This document shows, piece by piece, positions 49,201 to 57,650 of a DNA stretch of 64,000 bases. Source of the stretch: JACMLX01 sp031373905 (lineage in GTDB: Bacteria > Gemmatimonadota > Gemmatimonadetes > Gemmatimonadales > Gemmatimonadaceae); NCBI GenBank assembly GCA_031373905.1, contig JANMNM010000149.1, forward strand, positions 1 to 64,000. The letters are read 5' to 3'. Every line of letters starts with the position of its first letter. The first letter of the stretch is position 1. The notes below the pieces were generated by a model. That model saw nothing but the letters and a program-made list of their open reading frames with translations. It ran no database searches and was not told the DNA's origin. A program made the translations under genes and the position numbers.

Positions 49201-49922
49201 ATCAGGTAGTGCATGGATCGAGCGGGCTTCGCGGGTGGGGCGGTGCTGCGCTTCCCGATCCTGTGCTGCTCGTGCCGCGTGGCTACGATGCCGCCGCACA
49301 GCGTTTCCGATACGATGCGAATCCCCGGTTCGCCGAGACGCGGCCGTCCCGTACCACGCTCCGCGCGCCATTCCGTGTGACACTCGATTTTTCCATGCGG
49401 CTCTCGACGGACTACGACCTGCAGCAACTGCGCCGCGCGCTCGAGCCCGTGCGCGTTGCGCGGACCTGGCAGCCACGATCGGTGGACTCGCTCACTGCGG
49501 TCTATCTGCGCCAGACCTCCAACGTCCACGCGGCGGTGCTGTCAGAGAGCGACTCGCTCTTTCTCTCGGCGGAACAGATCACCTCGTTGCGGAAGGCCGA
49601 CGCGGAGTTCTCGGCGCGGGTGCGCGCGATTTATGGCGATCTCGGGAAGTACCTCGTGCAGTTTGCGGGCGCCTCCCCAACCAAGGCTGCGCTCGACAGC
49701 GCGGGGGCAGCAAAGAAGGCGTACTGGCGCGTCTTCTGGGAACAGCCAGAGATCGCCGGCGCCATCGTGAACGCCACCCAACGGGATCTCATGCCCGTGC
49801 TGCGCGACATGCTTGCCACGCCGAAGGCGCAGCGGCAGAATGCGCAGTGGTTTTTCGGCAACCCGGTCAGGATGGAGAAAGCGCCAGCGCCGGCCGCGCC
49901 GATCGTCACCCCGCCCGACTGA
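46203..49922 (+). CDS. TonB-dependent-receptor-like outer membrane protein with C-terminal helical extension
   Basis: 1239 residues from ATG 46203, signal peptide ILRLLLLLAVLSSASRGQA. Residues about 25-110 are a carboxypeptidase regulatory-like beta-sandwich (IIRGRVTNDSSRVVPGATVF). Then a plug-like segment (GNLAAIAGNTPGVTQGVSGP) and a long beta-barrel with alternating aromatic strands. Unlike ordinary barrels, which end in an aromatic residue, about 140 residues follow the last strand (FRVTLDFSMRL): a helical segment with SLFLSAEQITSLRKADAEFS, resembling Spy/CpxP LTxxQ helices, and a Pro/Ala tail. Substrate unknown; sugar context suggests a glycan-related ligand. Confidence 0.8.
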   Translation: MPSPIILRLLLLLAVLSSASRGQAVTDIIRGRVTNDSSRVVPGATVFVTRGPDRAFKQTTTDSAGRYAITFENGTGDYLVAVSSVGLKTARRRVQRQNSERELVADFSLATDVSTLATVKVTADKPVRASNAASPYTAETGASEKWADGVSGQLSPSMLGNLAAIAGNTPGVTQGVSGPSILGSGSESNLTTLNGLALPGGTLPRAARTDTRVTGATFDPVRGGFSGANTDIRLAQGDRNYQQRSAFLTLDAPSLQVTDAIGQSLGARYGALRASVGADGELIRQALTYNIALDVSQRVSDPATLFSGDARALQTAGVSGDSVSLLRSTALRLGIPVAGVGIPSNREETSLTWLARFDDIRDSLNSRQVTTYLSLNKAGARGFAPLSATSTAGVTTERGIGAQFQMSNFIGDGRRILNQTRAGVSQTRNVGNPYLDLPGASVLVRSTGSAGEGIVPLSIGGSSFFDRTESRWTGEASNLTVWNARGRRHTFKAFGWTRFDALAADGGADLRGRFGYNSIADLSANRPATFARTLTQPSRDGTVWNSAVAMAHQWNPKRNVSLLYGARLEANGFTSSPARNTALETALGVGSGVAPTTLHVSPRLGFSYTYSKNKENGGGVSMNQSGTFYRSLTGTLRGGIGEFRDLLRPDLLADASSRTGLAGSTQSVSCTGAAVPTPDWSGFLQDANTVPRSCVDGGGVLTDDAPPVTLISRSHQVPRSWRASLDWATSVGWLQVRVSNLASWDLSQASVRDENFAGVQRLALSAEAGRPVYVSGASIDPATGAVSSTESRRSAAFGRVGVLGSELRGYGAQSTLILAPDPFRLRNAPLSLYAQVSYTVQSSRRQFIGFDGTTAGDPRLREWAPSTNDARQIITAQGAFTVPKFGTVTMFARAQSGLPFTPVVQGDINGDGRSGDRAFVPSATVPFDASLATQLLALQQNGTAWARRCIQTFAGRIAERNGCRGPWTATMNLQFRPQLPKRFERLTASVFVENVLAGVDQVVHGSSGLRGWGGAALPDPVLLVPRGYDAAAQRFRYDANPRFAETRPSRTTLRAPFRVTLDFSMRLSTDYDLQQLRRALEPVRVARTWQPRSVDSLTAVYLRQTSNVHAAVLSESDSLFLSAEQITSLRKADAEFSARVRAIYGDLGKYLVQFAGASPTKAALDSAGAAKKAYWRVFWEQPEIAGAIVNATQRDLMPVLRDMLATPKAQRQNAQWFFGNPVRMEKAPAPAAPIVTPPD

Positions 49923-49988
49923 AGCAGACATCAGGCGCTGGCGAGTTGCACTTTACGGGCGGTGGTACGTGGAGCACACTTCTGCCCC

Positions 49989-50873
49989 ATGACTCATCGC
50001 CGCGACTTTCTGAAAGCACTGGGCGCCACGGCTGCGGCCAGCGTCCTCGGGCCGGCAACCGGCCGGGCCCTCGGTGTCACCACTGGTGCCGCCATCTCCG
50101 ATGACGCCGCCGCCTCGATACGGCGGATCGGCGTGCAGTTGTACACCGTGCGCGGCGCAATGGAGAAGGACGGCGTCGATGCCACTCTCGCGCGCATCGC
50201 CGGCCTGGGGTTCCGTGAGGTGGAGTTCGCCGGCTACTTCGGACGAACCGGTGCACAGATCCGCGATGCGTTGCGCGCCAACGGGCTCACGTCACCGTCG
50301 ACGCACATCTCGCTCGACATTCTCAAGAGCCCGGCATTCCCGAAGTTCGTTGAAACGGCGGCGACGATTGGTCACAAGTGGATCAATCTGGCCTGGCTCG
50401 CGCCCCCGGATCGCGGCTCCGCCGAGAAGTACAACGCGCACGCTGACGCACTGCTGGCCGGGCAGGTGATTGCCCGGAAGGCGGGGATCACGGTCGGGTA
50501 TCACAACCATGATTTCGAGTTCGATCCGATCGGCACCACGGATGGCTACGAAATCCTGCTGGACCGGACGCGCGGCAGCGGAATCCAGTTCGAGATGGAC
50601 TTGTACTGGATGAGCGTTGCACGGAAGGATCCTGTGGCATACTGGACCCGCTTTCCCGGGCAGTTCCCGATGGTGCATGTGAAGGACAACGCCGGTGCGC
50701 CCACGAATGAGATGCGCAGTGTGGGGCAGGGCACGATCAACTGGGCGTCGCTCTTCGAGAAGCGCAAGCTCGCCGGCATCCGCCATTTCTACGTCGAACA
50801 CGACAATCCCGCTGATCCGTGGGCGTCGGTTTCATCGAGCGTCGAGTACCTGAAGCGACTGCGATTCCGCTGA
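49989..50873 (+). CDS. Tat-signal sugar phosphate isomerase/epimerase-like protein
   Basis: 294 residues from ATG 49989, which opens a twin-arginine-type signal (THRRDFLKALGATAAASVLG). The mature part is a xylose-isomerase-like TIM barrel: GVQLYTVRGAMEKDGVDATL, GFREVEFAGYFGRT, VGYHNHDFEFDPI, MDLYWMSVARKDPVAYW and MVHVKDNAG, with the metal-ligand His/Glu/Asp positions present. Exported, folded and metal-dependent, so it probably works in the periplasm together with the DUF1080 protein on sugars. Confidence 0.88.
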   Translation: MTHRRDFLKALGATAAASVLGPATGRALGVTTGAAISDDAAASIRRIGVQLYTVRGAMEKDGVDATLARIAGLGFREVEFAGYFGRTGAQIRDALRANGLTSPSTHISLDILKSPAFPKFVETAATIGHKWINLAWLAPPDRGSAEKYNAHADALLAGQVIARKAGITVGYHNHDFEFDPIGTTDGYEILLDRTRGSGIQFEMDLYWMSVARKDPVAYWTRFPGQFPMVHVKDNAGAPTNEMRSVGQGTINWASLFEKRKLAGIRHFYVEHDNPADPWASVSSSVEYLKRLRFR

Positions 50874-50936
50874 CGTACACTGCGCCACAATGGGCGGGCC
50901 CGCACACTGCGTCCCCGCGACTCCCGCATCGTGCTC

Positions 50937-52262
50937 ATGAATCCACGCATCTTCTTCTGGGCGGTCACCTCGGCACTGGCCGGTTTTCTCTTCGGATTCG
51001 ATACGGTCGTCATCTCCGGCGCTGAACAGAGGATTCAGGCACTGTGGGGTCTTGGCGCCGGCATGCATGGCATTGCGATGGCATCGGCACTCTACGGGAC
51101 GGTGATTGGCGCGATGTTCGGCGGCTGGCCGACGGACAAGTTCGGGCGCAAGCCGACGCTCATCGTCATCGGCGTGCTGTACTTCGTGGGCGCCATCTGG
51201 TCGGGGATGGCGGGAGACGTCTACTCGTTCATCATCGCACGAGTGCTCGGTGGGCTGGGGATCGGCGCGTCAACGATCGCCGCACCGCTCTACATCTCCG
51301 AGATCGCCCCACCGGCCAGACGGGGCATGCTCACCGGAATGTTCCAGTTCAACATCGTGTTTGGCATCCTCGTCGCGTTCCTCAGCAACGCGCTGCTTGC
51401 GGGCATCGGTGAGAACGCGTGGCGCTGGATGCTTGGTGTGGCCGCGTTCCCGTCATTGATCTATGTCGTCTGCTGCGTGGCAATTCCCGAGAGCCCCCGG
51501 TGGTTGCTCGCGCGGGCAGGCGATCGCGAGAAGGGACTGGCGGTGCTCAGGCTGATCGAACCGTCGGCGAGTGAAGCGCAGATCATCGCCACGGCTGGGG
51601 AGATCACGGCGGTGACCGGGCCAGCCACGTCGTCTGGCAGTTTCTGGACGAAGGAACTCCGTGTGCCGATCATCCTCGCGTTCCTGATCGCGTTCTTCAA
51701 CCAGTTGTCGGGCATCAATGCGATCCTGTATTTCGCGCCGCGGATCTTCGAACTGACTGGCCTTGGAGACAAGGCGGCGCTGCTGCAGTCCATCGGCATC
51801 GGCATCACCAACCTGGTCTTCACCTTCGTCGGACTGCGACTGATCGACAAGCTCGGACGCCGGACGTTGCTGTACATCGGATCGTTCGGCTACATCCTGT
51901 CACTCGGCGCAGTGTCGTGGGCATTCTTCACGCAGCATTACAGCATCGTCCCGGCGTGCATCTTTGCCTTCATTGCCGCGCACGCAATTGGCCAGGGTGC
52001 GGTGATCTGGGTCTTCATCTCGGAAATCTTCCCGAATCGCCACCGCGCAGCCGGTCAGGCACTGGGATCATCGACGCACTGGATCTTCGCTGCGCTCATC
52101 ACGACGTTCTTCCCCGGTATGGTGGAGCACTTCGCGCCAGGCTACGTATTCCTGTTCTTCTGCCTGATGATGGTGCTGCAGCTCGTCTGGGTCCGGGTGA
52201 TGGTGCCGGAGACGAAGGGGCGGTCACTGGAAGCGATCCAGGCGCAGCTTCGCGTCGCATGA
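50937..52262 (+). CDS. MFS sugar porter
   Basis: 441 residues, 12 predicted helices. ATG 50937 chosen; GTG 50931 is two codons upstream. Sugar-porter signatures: GFLFGFDTVVISGA in helix 1, GGWPTDKFGRKPTL after helix 2, RVLGGLGIGASTIAAPLYIS, PESPRWLLARAGDREK after helix 6, FNQLSGINAILYFAPRIF in helix 7 (the QLSGIN sugar-site block) and PETKGRSLEAIQ at the C-terminus. Takes up a monosaccharide, probably with H+. Lies between the isomerase and kinase genes. Confidence 0.93.
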   Translation: MNPRIFFWAVTSALAGFLFGFDTVVISGAEQRIQALWGLGAGMHGIAMASALYGTVIGAMFGGWPTDKFGRKPTLIVIGVLYFVGAIWSGMAGDVYSFIIARVLGGLGIGASTIAAPLYISEIAPPARRGMLTGMFQFNIVFGILVAFLSNALLAGIGENAWRWMLGVAAFPSLIYVVCCVAIPESPRWLLARAGDREKGLAVLRLIEPSASEAQIIATAGEITAVTGPATSSGSFWTKELRVPIILAFLIAFFNQLSGINAILYFAPRIFELTGLGDKAALLQSIGIGITNLVFTFVGLRLIDKLGRRTLLYIGSFGYILSLGAVSWAFFTQHYSIVPACIFAFIAAHAIGQGAVIWVFISEIFPNRHRAAGQALGSSTHWIFAALITTFFPGMVEHFAPGYVFLFFCLMMVLQLVWVRVMVPETKGRSLEAIQAQLRVA

Positions 52263-52311
52263 CGCGCCGGCCGCCGGCGGACCGCCGCGCGATGCCACGG
52301 ACGACCCGCTG

Positions 52312-53202
52312 ATGTTCCGGGTCGTCGGCATTGGCGAAGTGCTGTGGGATCTGCTCCCGGACGGGGCGCAGCTTGGTGGCGCGCCCGCGAACTTCGCGGT
52401 GCATGCCCACGCGCTCGGTGCGGCGTCAGGGATTGTTTCGAGGATCGGCGACGATGGTCCGGGACGCGAGATCATCACGCGCCTGTCAGCCCTCGGCCTG
52501 CAGACCGATGGCATCCAGGTGGACTCGATGCACCCCACTGGAACCGTCGCAGTCTCCGTCGATGCCGCGGGTCAGCCGCAATTCAGCATCGCCAGTGACG
52601 TCGCGTGGGATCACATCGCGATCGTCGATCAGGCACGCCGCCTGGTTTCAGCTGCCGATGCCGTGTGTTTCGGCACGCTGGCGCAACGTGACACGGTCTC
52701 TCGTCAGTCGATCCAGGCGCTGATGCGAGCCGTTCCAGAGCACGCGCTGCGCGTCTTCGATATCAATCTCCGGCAGGCATATTACTCGAGGACAATCATC
52801 GAGGAGTCGTTGTCGCTTGCGTCCGCCCTCAAGGTGAACGACGCGGAGCTCCCGGTGCTGGCGAGCATGTTCTCGCTCGAGGGCGGTCAGCGCGCGCAAA
52901 TGGCGCAGCTGGCGGACCGATGGCAGTTGCGCGCGGTTGTCTGCACGCGCGGTGCGGCGGGCAGTCTCTTGTGCGTTGGAGGAGAGTGGTCGGAGCATCC
53001 GGGAATCCCGACGGTCGTCGCAGACACGGTGGGCGCCGGGGACTCATTCACTGCGGCGATGACCCTTGGCCTGCTTGCCGGCTGGGCGCTCGATGACGTC
53101 AGCGACCGGGCAAATCGACTCGCCTCGTTCGTGGCGGCGCAGTCCGGCGCAACGCCGGCGCCCCCAGCGTCGCTCCGCGCACTGTTTGCATCGGCGGCGT
53201 GA
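52312..53202 (+). CDS. PfkB-family carbohydrate kinase (fructokinase-like)
   Basis: 296 residues. Starts FRVVGIGEVLWDLLPDGAQL, with GGAPANFAVHAHALG as the first PfkB signature and DTVGAGDSFTAAMTLG (catalytic Asp and anion hole) as the second. FDINLRQAYYSRTIIEESL is the substrate/ATP block typical of fructokinase-like members. Phosphorylates a sugar after uptake by the adjacent MFS porter; fructose is the most common substrate of this subgroup but is not proven by sequence. Confidence 0.9.
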   Translation: MFRVVGIGEVLWDLLPDGAQLGGAPANFAVHAHALGAASGIVSRIGDDGPGREIITRLSALGLQTDGIQVDSMHPTGTVAVSVDAAGQPQFSIASDVAWDHIAIVDQARRLVSAADAVCFGTLAQRDTVSRQSIQALMRAVPEHALRVFDINLRQAYYSRTIIEESLSLASALKVNDAELPVLASMFSLEGGQRAQMAQLADRWQLRAVVCTRGAAGSLLCVGGEWSEHPGIPTVVADTVGAGDSFTAAMTLGLLAGWALDDVSDRANRLASFVAAQSGATPAPPASLRALFASAA

Positions 53203-53222
53203 CCTGACGCTCGAGCTGTCCG

Positions 53223-53251
53223 ATGCCGGATGGTGGATGTTGCTCCGGCAT
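53223..53251. terminator. inverted repeat between convergent genes
   Basis: ATGCCGGA (53223-53230) and TCCGGCAT (53244-53251) with a 13-base loop, 20 bases after the sugar-kinase stop. A perfect 12-base palindrome GCCGCCGGCGGC follows at 53288. Together they probably insulate the convergent protein-kinase gene. Confidence 0.45.
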
Positions 53252-53302
53252 GGCGTGAAAGCAGCGCCGTCGTGCACCCGTCGGGCTGCCGCCGGCGGCG
53301 GG

Positions 53303-55432
53303 TCAGCCGAGCGCCGCGAGCGCGTCGAAGACCAGGGCTGCCGATGCCGGTCGTGCATCAGCCTGAGGCGACATCATGTGCACGACGATCGCCTCGATTG
53401 ATGCATCAGCGCCAACCGCGCGGGCCGGTTTTGGTGCAACGGAAGCCGGATCGAGCTTGTGTGCGAGAAACGTGACGCGGCTCTCCGCATTGAACGGCGT
53501 CGTGCCGCGCAGGCACTCGTGCAGGATGACGCCCGCGGCGTAGATGTCGCTCGCTGGCGTGGCATCGCCGCCGATGAGTTGCTCGGGTGACATGTATTCG
53601 GGGGTGCCCACGACGGCACCCGAGAGATGCCCGACGGTGTCGCGTGCGTGCGGCGCAACCGAGGCAACGCCGTCAGGCATCGCACGCCGTCTCATCACGC
53701 GTGCGATGCCGAAGTCCGCCACCTTGAGCACACCGTTCGGGCCCAGCAGGAGGTTTGCGGGCTTCAGGTCACCATGCACGATCCCTTCCGCGTGCATGAC
53801 GATCAGCGCGCGTACGAGCTGCCGGGCGATCGCAAGCACGGTCGGTGAATCGAGCGCGCCGCGCGTCTCGATGACTGTCGCGAGGGATGGCCCGTCCACG
53901 CACTCCATGGTCAGGAACGTGACGCCATCAGCCGAGCCAAGATCGTGCACTCGGACGACGTTGCGGTGCGAGACGCGCCGCGCGACCCGCAACTCGTCGG
54001 CGAATCGGGTTGCGGCCTCCGCGTCGGCCACGAGAAGTTCCGGCCGGAGAACCTTCAGCGCGACGGCCTCGCCAATGACGCGGTCGTGCACCCGGTAGAC
54101 GATGCCAAGCCCGCCGCTTCCCAGCACGGACTCCACCGTGTAGCGGTTCGCGAGCACGGCCCCGGGCTCGAATGTCAGTCCGGCACGCGCGACGAATCGC
54201 CCCCGCGGTGACGACGATCCGCCGGCCGTGAGTCGGGATGCACCGCGTGGTATCGGCGTCGTGGTGACCGCCTGGCGGCCGGTGGGAATCGCTGCCGGCT
54301 GCAGCCCCGACAATCGGTCCTTGTCGCGGATATCCGCAATCAGGGAGGAGAACGCTGCGTGCAGCTCCTCGAACTCACGACCCGCACCGCGTCCTGGGCC
54401 CGCGTCATCACGGTCTCGATGGTATTCGCCATCGGCTGCGCGTTGTGCGATGCCAGCCAGCTCTCGCGCCGGGCGCGCAATGCGCTGCGCAGCAATGAAT
54501 GCCGCGAACCAGCTGAGAAGCAATCCGAGCAATCCCGAGAGTGCCAGAGACTTGCGCAGGCTCGCGATTCCAGTCAGCTCTTCCTCACGAGACCGGAGCA
54601 CGACAAAGCCGCCGACAACATCGCCTCCCGCCGTGGTCAACGCACTCCCCTGTGCGAGGTAGTGCATGCCCATCACGGCGACGTCCGGGTGTGCGGCCGG
54701 GCTGCTCTCGTCGCGCTCAGGAATCAGCGCCAGCGCGCGGGCCACTTCCCCGGAACGGCCAAGGGTCGAGATGGTTACCCGGCGCGCACCGGACGGCGAT
54801 GCGACGAAGAACAGCAACTCGCTCGACGTGGTGGCCTTCACATCCCGAACGAGCAGCGAGTCAACCAGTCGCGTTGCGACGAGCGCACCAATGGGAGCAC
54901 CACCCGGCGTCACGATCGGCACCGCGACGGCCTGAAACAAGGACGAGTCGCGCGTGACGCCGAAACCGCTGGTGATCTGTCCCCGGAGTGCGCCGGCGAC
55001 CAGCGGTACCGCACCCATCGCAGTTCCAGTCGCCCCAGGTTCGTCGCTCTTCGCGAGCAGCACGCCACGGTCATCGGTGATGAAGACCCAGTCGGCGCCA
55101 AGCTGCTCGTTCGCTTCGAATGCCTGGTCGAGGATGTCATCGCTGCGACGGCCCGCGACCAGCGTACGGAAGTACGGCCCCTGGACGAACACGCGCGCGC
55201 CGCCAGCGAGGCTGCGGCTGCGACCGGCGAGGAACTGCGCGACGAGTTCGGCCGACTGTTCCAGGCCCCTGCGTGCTGCCGCCTCGCCCTCGCGACGAAC
55301 GGATGCAGCGGTGATCACGAAGGCGGCCACGATCACCGCTGCCACGATCGACGCTGTGACGAGGAACACGCGTCCGGTCAATCCCAGTGCCGGCGCATGA
55401 GGGCGTGTCGATGCTCGCGGTCTGCCGCTCAT
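53303..55432 (-). CDS. membrane sensor Ser/Thr protein kinase
   Basis: 709 residues. TM1 (about 22-45), an extracytoplasmic Cache-like sensor (about 50-290, ADWVFITDDRGVLLAKSDEP), TM2 (about 297-318), a HAMP-like linker (about 320-375) and a C-terminal Hanks kinase (about 430-700) with GSGGLGIVYRVHD, ATP Lys in AVALKVL, VADFGIARV and GTPEYMSPEQ. The catalytic loop reads IVHGDLKPANLL: Gly replaces the usual Arg of HRD, so it should not need activation-loop phosphorylation in the classical way. It starts two bases after the cupredoxin stop, so it belongs to that operon. Confidence 0.92.
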   Translation of the reverse strand: MSGRPRASTRPHAPALGLTGRVFLVTASIVAAVIVAAFVITAASVRREGEAAARRGLEQSAELVAQFLAGRSRSLAGGARVFVQGPYFRTLVAGRRSDDILDQAFEANEQLGADWVFITDDRGVLLAKSDEPGATGTAMGAVPLVAGALRGQITSGFGVTRDSSLFQAVAVPIVTPGGAPIGALVATRLVDSLLVRDVKATTSSELLFFVASPSGARRVTISTLGRSGEVARALALIPERDESSPAAHPDVAVMGMHYLAQGSALTTAGGDVVGGFVVLRSREEELTGIASLRKSLALSGLLGLLLSWFAAFIAAQRIARPARELAGIAQRAADGEYHRDRDDAGPGRGAGREFEELHAAFSSLIADIRDKDRLSGLQPAAIPTGRQAVTTTPIPRGASRLTAGGSSSPRGRFVARAGLTFEPGAVLANRYTVESVLGSGGLGIVYRVHDRVIGEAVALKVLRPELLVADAEAATRFADELRVARRVSHRNVVRVHDLGSADGVTFLTMECVDGPSLATVIETRGALDSPTVLAIARQLVRALIVMHAEGIVHGDLKPANLLLGPNGVLKVADFGIARVMRRRAMPDGVASVAPHARDTVGHLSGAVVGTPEYMSPEQLIGGDATPASDIYAAGVILHECLRGTTPFNAESRVTFLAHKLDPASVAPKPARAVGADASIEAIVVHMMSPQADARPASAALVFDALAALG

Positions 55433-55434
55433 GC

Positions 55435-56124
55435 TCAGTACCGGTCGCCGCGCGTGGACGAATACGGCATCCCGAACTTGTTGAGGTGTGGACCGGGGAT
55501 GTAGCCGCGTGCATCGAGCTCGATCCGTACCGTCGCTCCAGCGGCCGTGACCGCCACGTCCTGCGCGGCGTGCGTCGCTCGCTCATGCCAGACATGCACA
55601 CGATACAGCCCAACGGGAACGTCGGTCACGGTGAAGTGCCCTTGTGCATCTGCGAATGTCACGTGCCGACCGGGTACGGCGACGACGTAGCTCACCATCC
55701 TCGCGTGGATGTTGCAGTACACCGGATACACTCCGGAGCGAGGGAAGGTTGTCGAGCGAGTTGCGCCGCGCCGGTACAACCCGAGATCGAAGCTGACGGG
55801 GTCCGTGTTGGAAAAGACGTTATGGCTGAAAGGATCCTGATTGGGGAACGCCACACTGCCACCAGCCCGCACCACCGCAACGCGCGGGACGAACTCCCGG
55901 CCACGCATGTTGATCGTCGCTGCGGTGGTCACGGTGCCGGGTTCATCGGCACCACGAGCGTCGAGCGACTCGAGGTACACGATCGCAGTGGCGAGATCGC
56001 GCGTCGGGGCACCCGGGCGTTCCATCAGCGTCAGCTGACCGCTGACGCTGCCGGTCATTGGCGACCCGGACGTCAGCAGCAGTGACGTGATGCCGATCGT
56101 CAGCAGTCGGGCGGCACTCCACAT
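55435..56124 (-). CDS. amicyanin-like cupredoxin with regulatory beta domain
   Basis: 229 residues from ATG 56124, five bases after the porin-like stop. Signal peptide (LLTIGITSLLLTSGSPMTG). The type 1 copper ligands are all visible: H101 (PFSHNVFS), then C137, H140 and M143 in YPVYCNIHARM. The C-x2-H-x2-M spacing is that of amicyanin rather than plastocyanin. Residues about 150-210 form a carboxypeptidase regulatory-like beta domain (FTVTDVPVGLYRVHVWHE). Probably an exported copper protein for electron transfer or copper sensing. Confidence 0.88.
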   Translation of the reverse strand: MWSAARLLTIGITSLLLTSGSPMTGSVSGQLTLMERPGAPTRDLATAIVYLESLDARGADEPGTVTTAATINMRGREFVPRVAVVRAGGSVAFPNQDPFSHNVFSNTDPVSFDLGLYRRGATRSTTFPRSGVYPVYCNIHARMVSYVVAVPGRHVTFADAQGHFTVTDVPVGLYRVHVWHERATHAAQDVAVTAAGATVRIELDARGYIPGPHLNKFGMPYSSTRGDRY

Positions 56125-56129
56125 TGCAA

Positions 56130-57563
56130 TCACAACTCGAATCCGAACGACAGAGTGATGTGGTTCGCACGGTTCGTCTCGCTTTCGTAATGCGTCGTGA
56201 GGCGGCGGAATTCGAGGCCCACGAGCACCGGCTGCGCGGGGCGCCACAGCAGATGCGCCGAGCACGCGGCGTTCGACATGCGCAGCGGCCGATCGACGCG
56301 CCTGACGCGATCGCCACCGCATCCCACACCGGTAATGAGCGTTGTGTGCGACTGCACGTTGAGTTGTGCCCATCCCGCTGTATCGCGGAGTGGAGGCCCC
56401 AACGCGTCGCCGGCCAACGCTCGACCAAAGGTCTGCCCGATCGCGCCGCCGCCCAGGCCGCGTACCAACACGCCGCGATACGCCTCGCCACGGAGTTCGA
56501 CGCGCGAGCGCAGTGAGACACGGACGTCGACACTCGCGGCGCGACTGGTGCGGAGCGAGTCGCCGTCGGGGCGCAGCCAGCCGCGGTGGATGCCGACACC
56601 GATCTCGCCGCCCGATGCGGAGATCAGCGCGTCACTCGGTGCGCCCGATTCCGCCGCGTCGTCGCCCCAGCGCACGTGGACTCTCCCCTGCAGGTATGGT
56701 CGAGCGGCGCGTTCACCGGCATCGACGGCATCACTCTCGGCGAGATTCTGAATTCCCGTCACCGGTGACAGCAACGCCGCTTGCACGCCCACCCGGAGTC
56801 CCGCCGGGGTTGCAAGCACATCACGACCGATTCGGACCTGCGGAATCCAATTCCAGAGGTTGCCTGCGGCAACGAACCCCGGAACGCCAACGCTGGCGAG
56901 ACTGATCGGATTGAGATCCGAAATCAACGGCGTCTCGGAGCCGACAAGCACCGTCGTCCGGTTCCACCGCAGGCGTGCTCGCGCCGTGCGAAGGCGTGGC
57001 TCGGGAAAGAGTCGCCGGTCGCCTGGGCCCGTTGAGGTGCCACCAAAGAAGTCCAGCTCAACGTCCCCCTCGAAGGTTGCACCGAGCACACTGTCGACGG
57101 TGACTGCAGCCCCCACGCGGGATTGCCTCACCGACATTCCCAGCGCGCGCGAACCGGGTGATGGCGCTGGAAGCCCACCCGACGGTGGCGGCGGCGTGAC
57201 GGTTCTCGGCAACGCGAATTGCGGCACGTCGATGTTGTTCACTCGTTGCGACGAGACGAAGGCGTTGGTGAGGATACGTGCCGAGAGTTCGAGCTGCAGT
57301 CTCGAGCGCGTCCGGACCACGCTGGCGGCTTCGATGGCGACCTGACGGCGCAACAGTTCAATCGCGGCCTCTGCCCGCGCCAGACGCGCCGCAATCGAGT
57401 CGCGTGCCATGCTGTCAGCCGTGATCGAGTCGCGCGCAGTTCGCTGTTGCGCGCCCGCCGGCACCGGGAGCACGGAAGCGCACACGCAGCACGAGGTGAG
57501 CATCGGCAGCGCGAGCAGCCACTGGCGGCGACGGCGATCACGCCAGTGCACGGAGTCAGTCAC
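56130..57563 (-). CDS. porin-like outer membrane beta-barrel with N-terminal coiled coil
   Basis: 477 residues from GTG 57563 with GAGG upstream. A signal peptide ends at VPAGAQQ, followed by a short coiled coil (RLARAEAAIELLRRQVAIEA) and about 16 amphipathic strands ending in ITLSFGFEL with an aromatic near the C-terminus, as in DcaP-like and phosphate-selective porins, which also have a periplasmic coiled coil. Contains WNRTTVLVGSETPLISDLNP, the family's constriction-type block. Middle gene of the sigma / anti-sigma / porin / cupredoxin / kinase run; 87 bases after the anti-sigma stop. Confidence 0.78.
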   Translation of the reverse strand: MTDSVHWRDRRRRQWLLALPMLTSCCVCASVLPVPAGAQQRTARDSITADSMARDSIAARLARAEAAIELLRRQVAIEAASVVRTRSRLQLELSARILTNAFVSSQRVNNIDVPQFALPRTVTPPPPSGGLPAPSPGSRALGMSVRQSRVGAAVTVDSVLGATFEGDVELDFFGGTSTGPGDRRLFPEPRLRTARARLRWNRTTVLVGSETPLISDLNPISLASVGVPGFVAAGNLWNWIPQVRIGRDVLATPAGLRVGVQAALLSPVTGIQNLAESDAVDAGERAARPYLQGRVHVRWGDDAAESGAPSDALISASGGEIGVGIHRGWLRPDGDSLRTSRAASVDVRVSLRSRVELRGEAYRGVLVRGLGGGAIGQTFGRALAGDALGPPLRDTAGWAQLNVQSHTTLITGVGCGGDRVRRVDRPLRMSNAACSAHLLWRPAQPVLVGLEFRRLTTHYESETNRANHITLSFGFEL

Positions 57564-57650
57564 CTGATCCTCACGACATCGGGTCGGGAAACGAGTGCGG
57601 CGCACAGTGTCGGCCTCAACGTGGGTCCGACACGCCGTCCCTGAGGAGAA

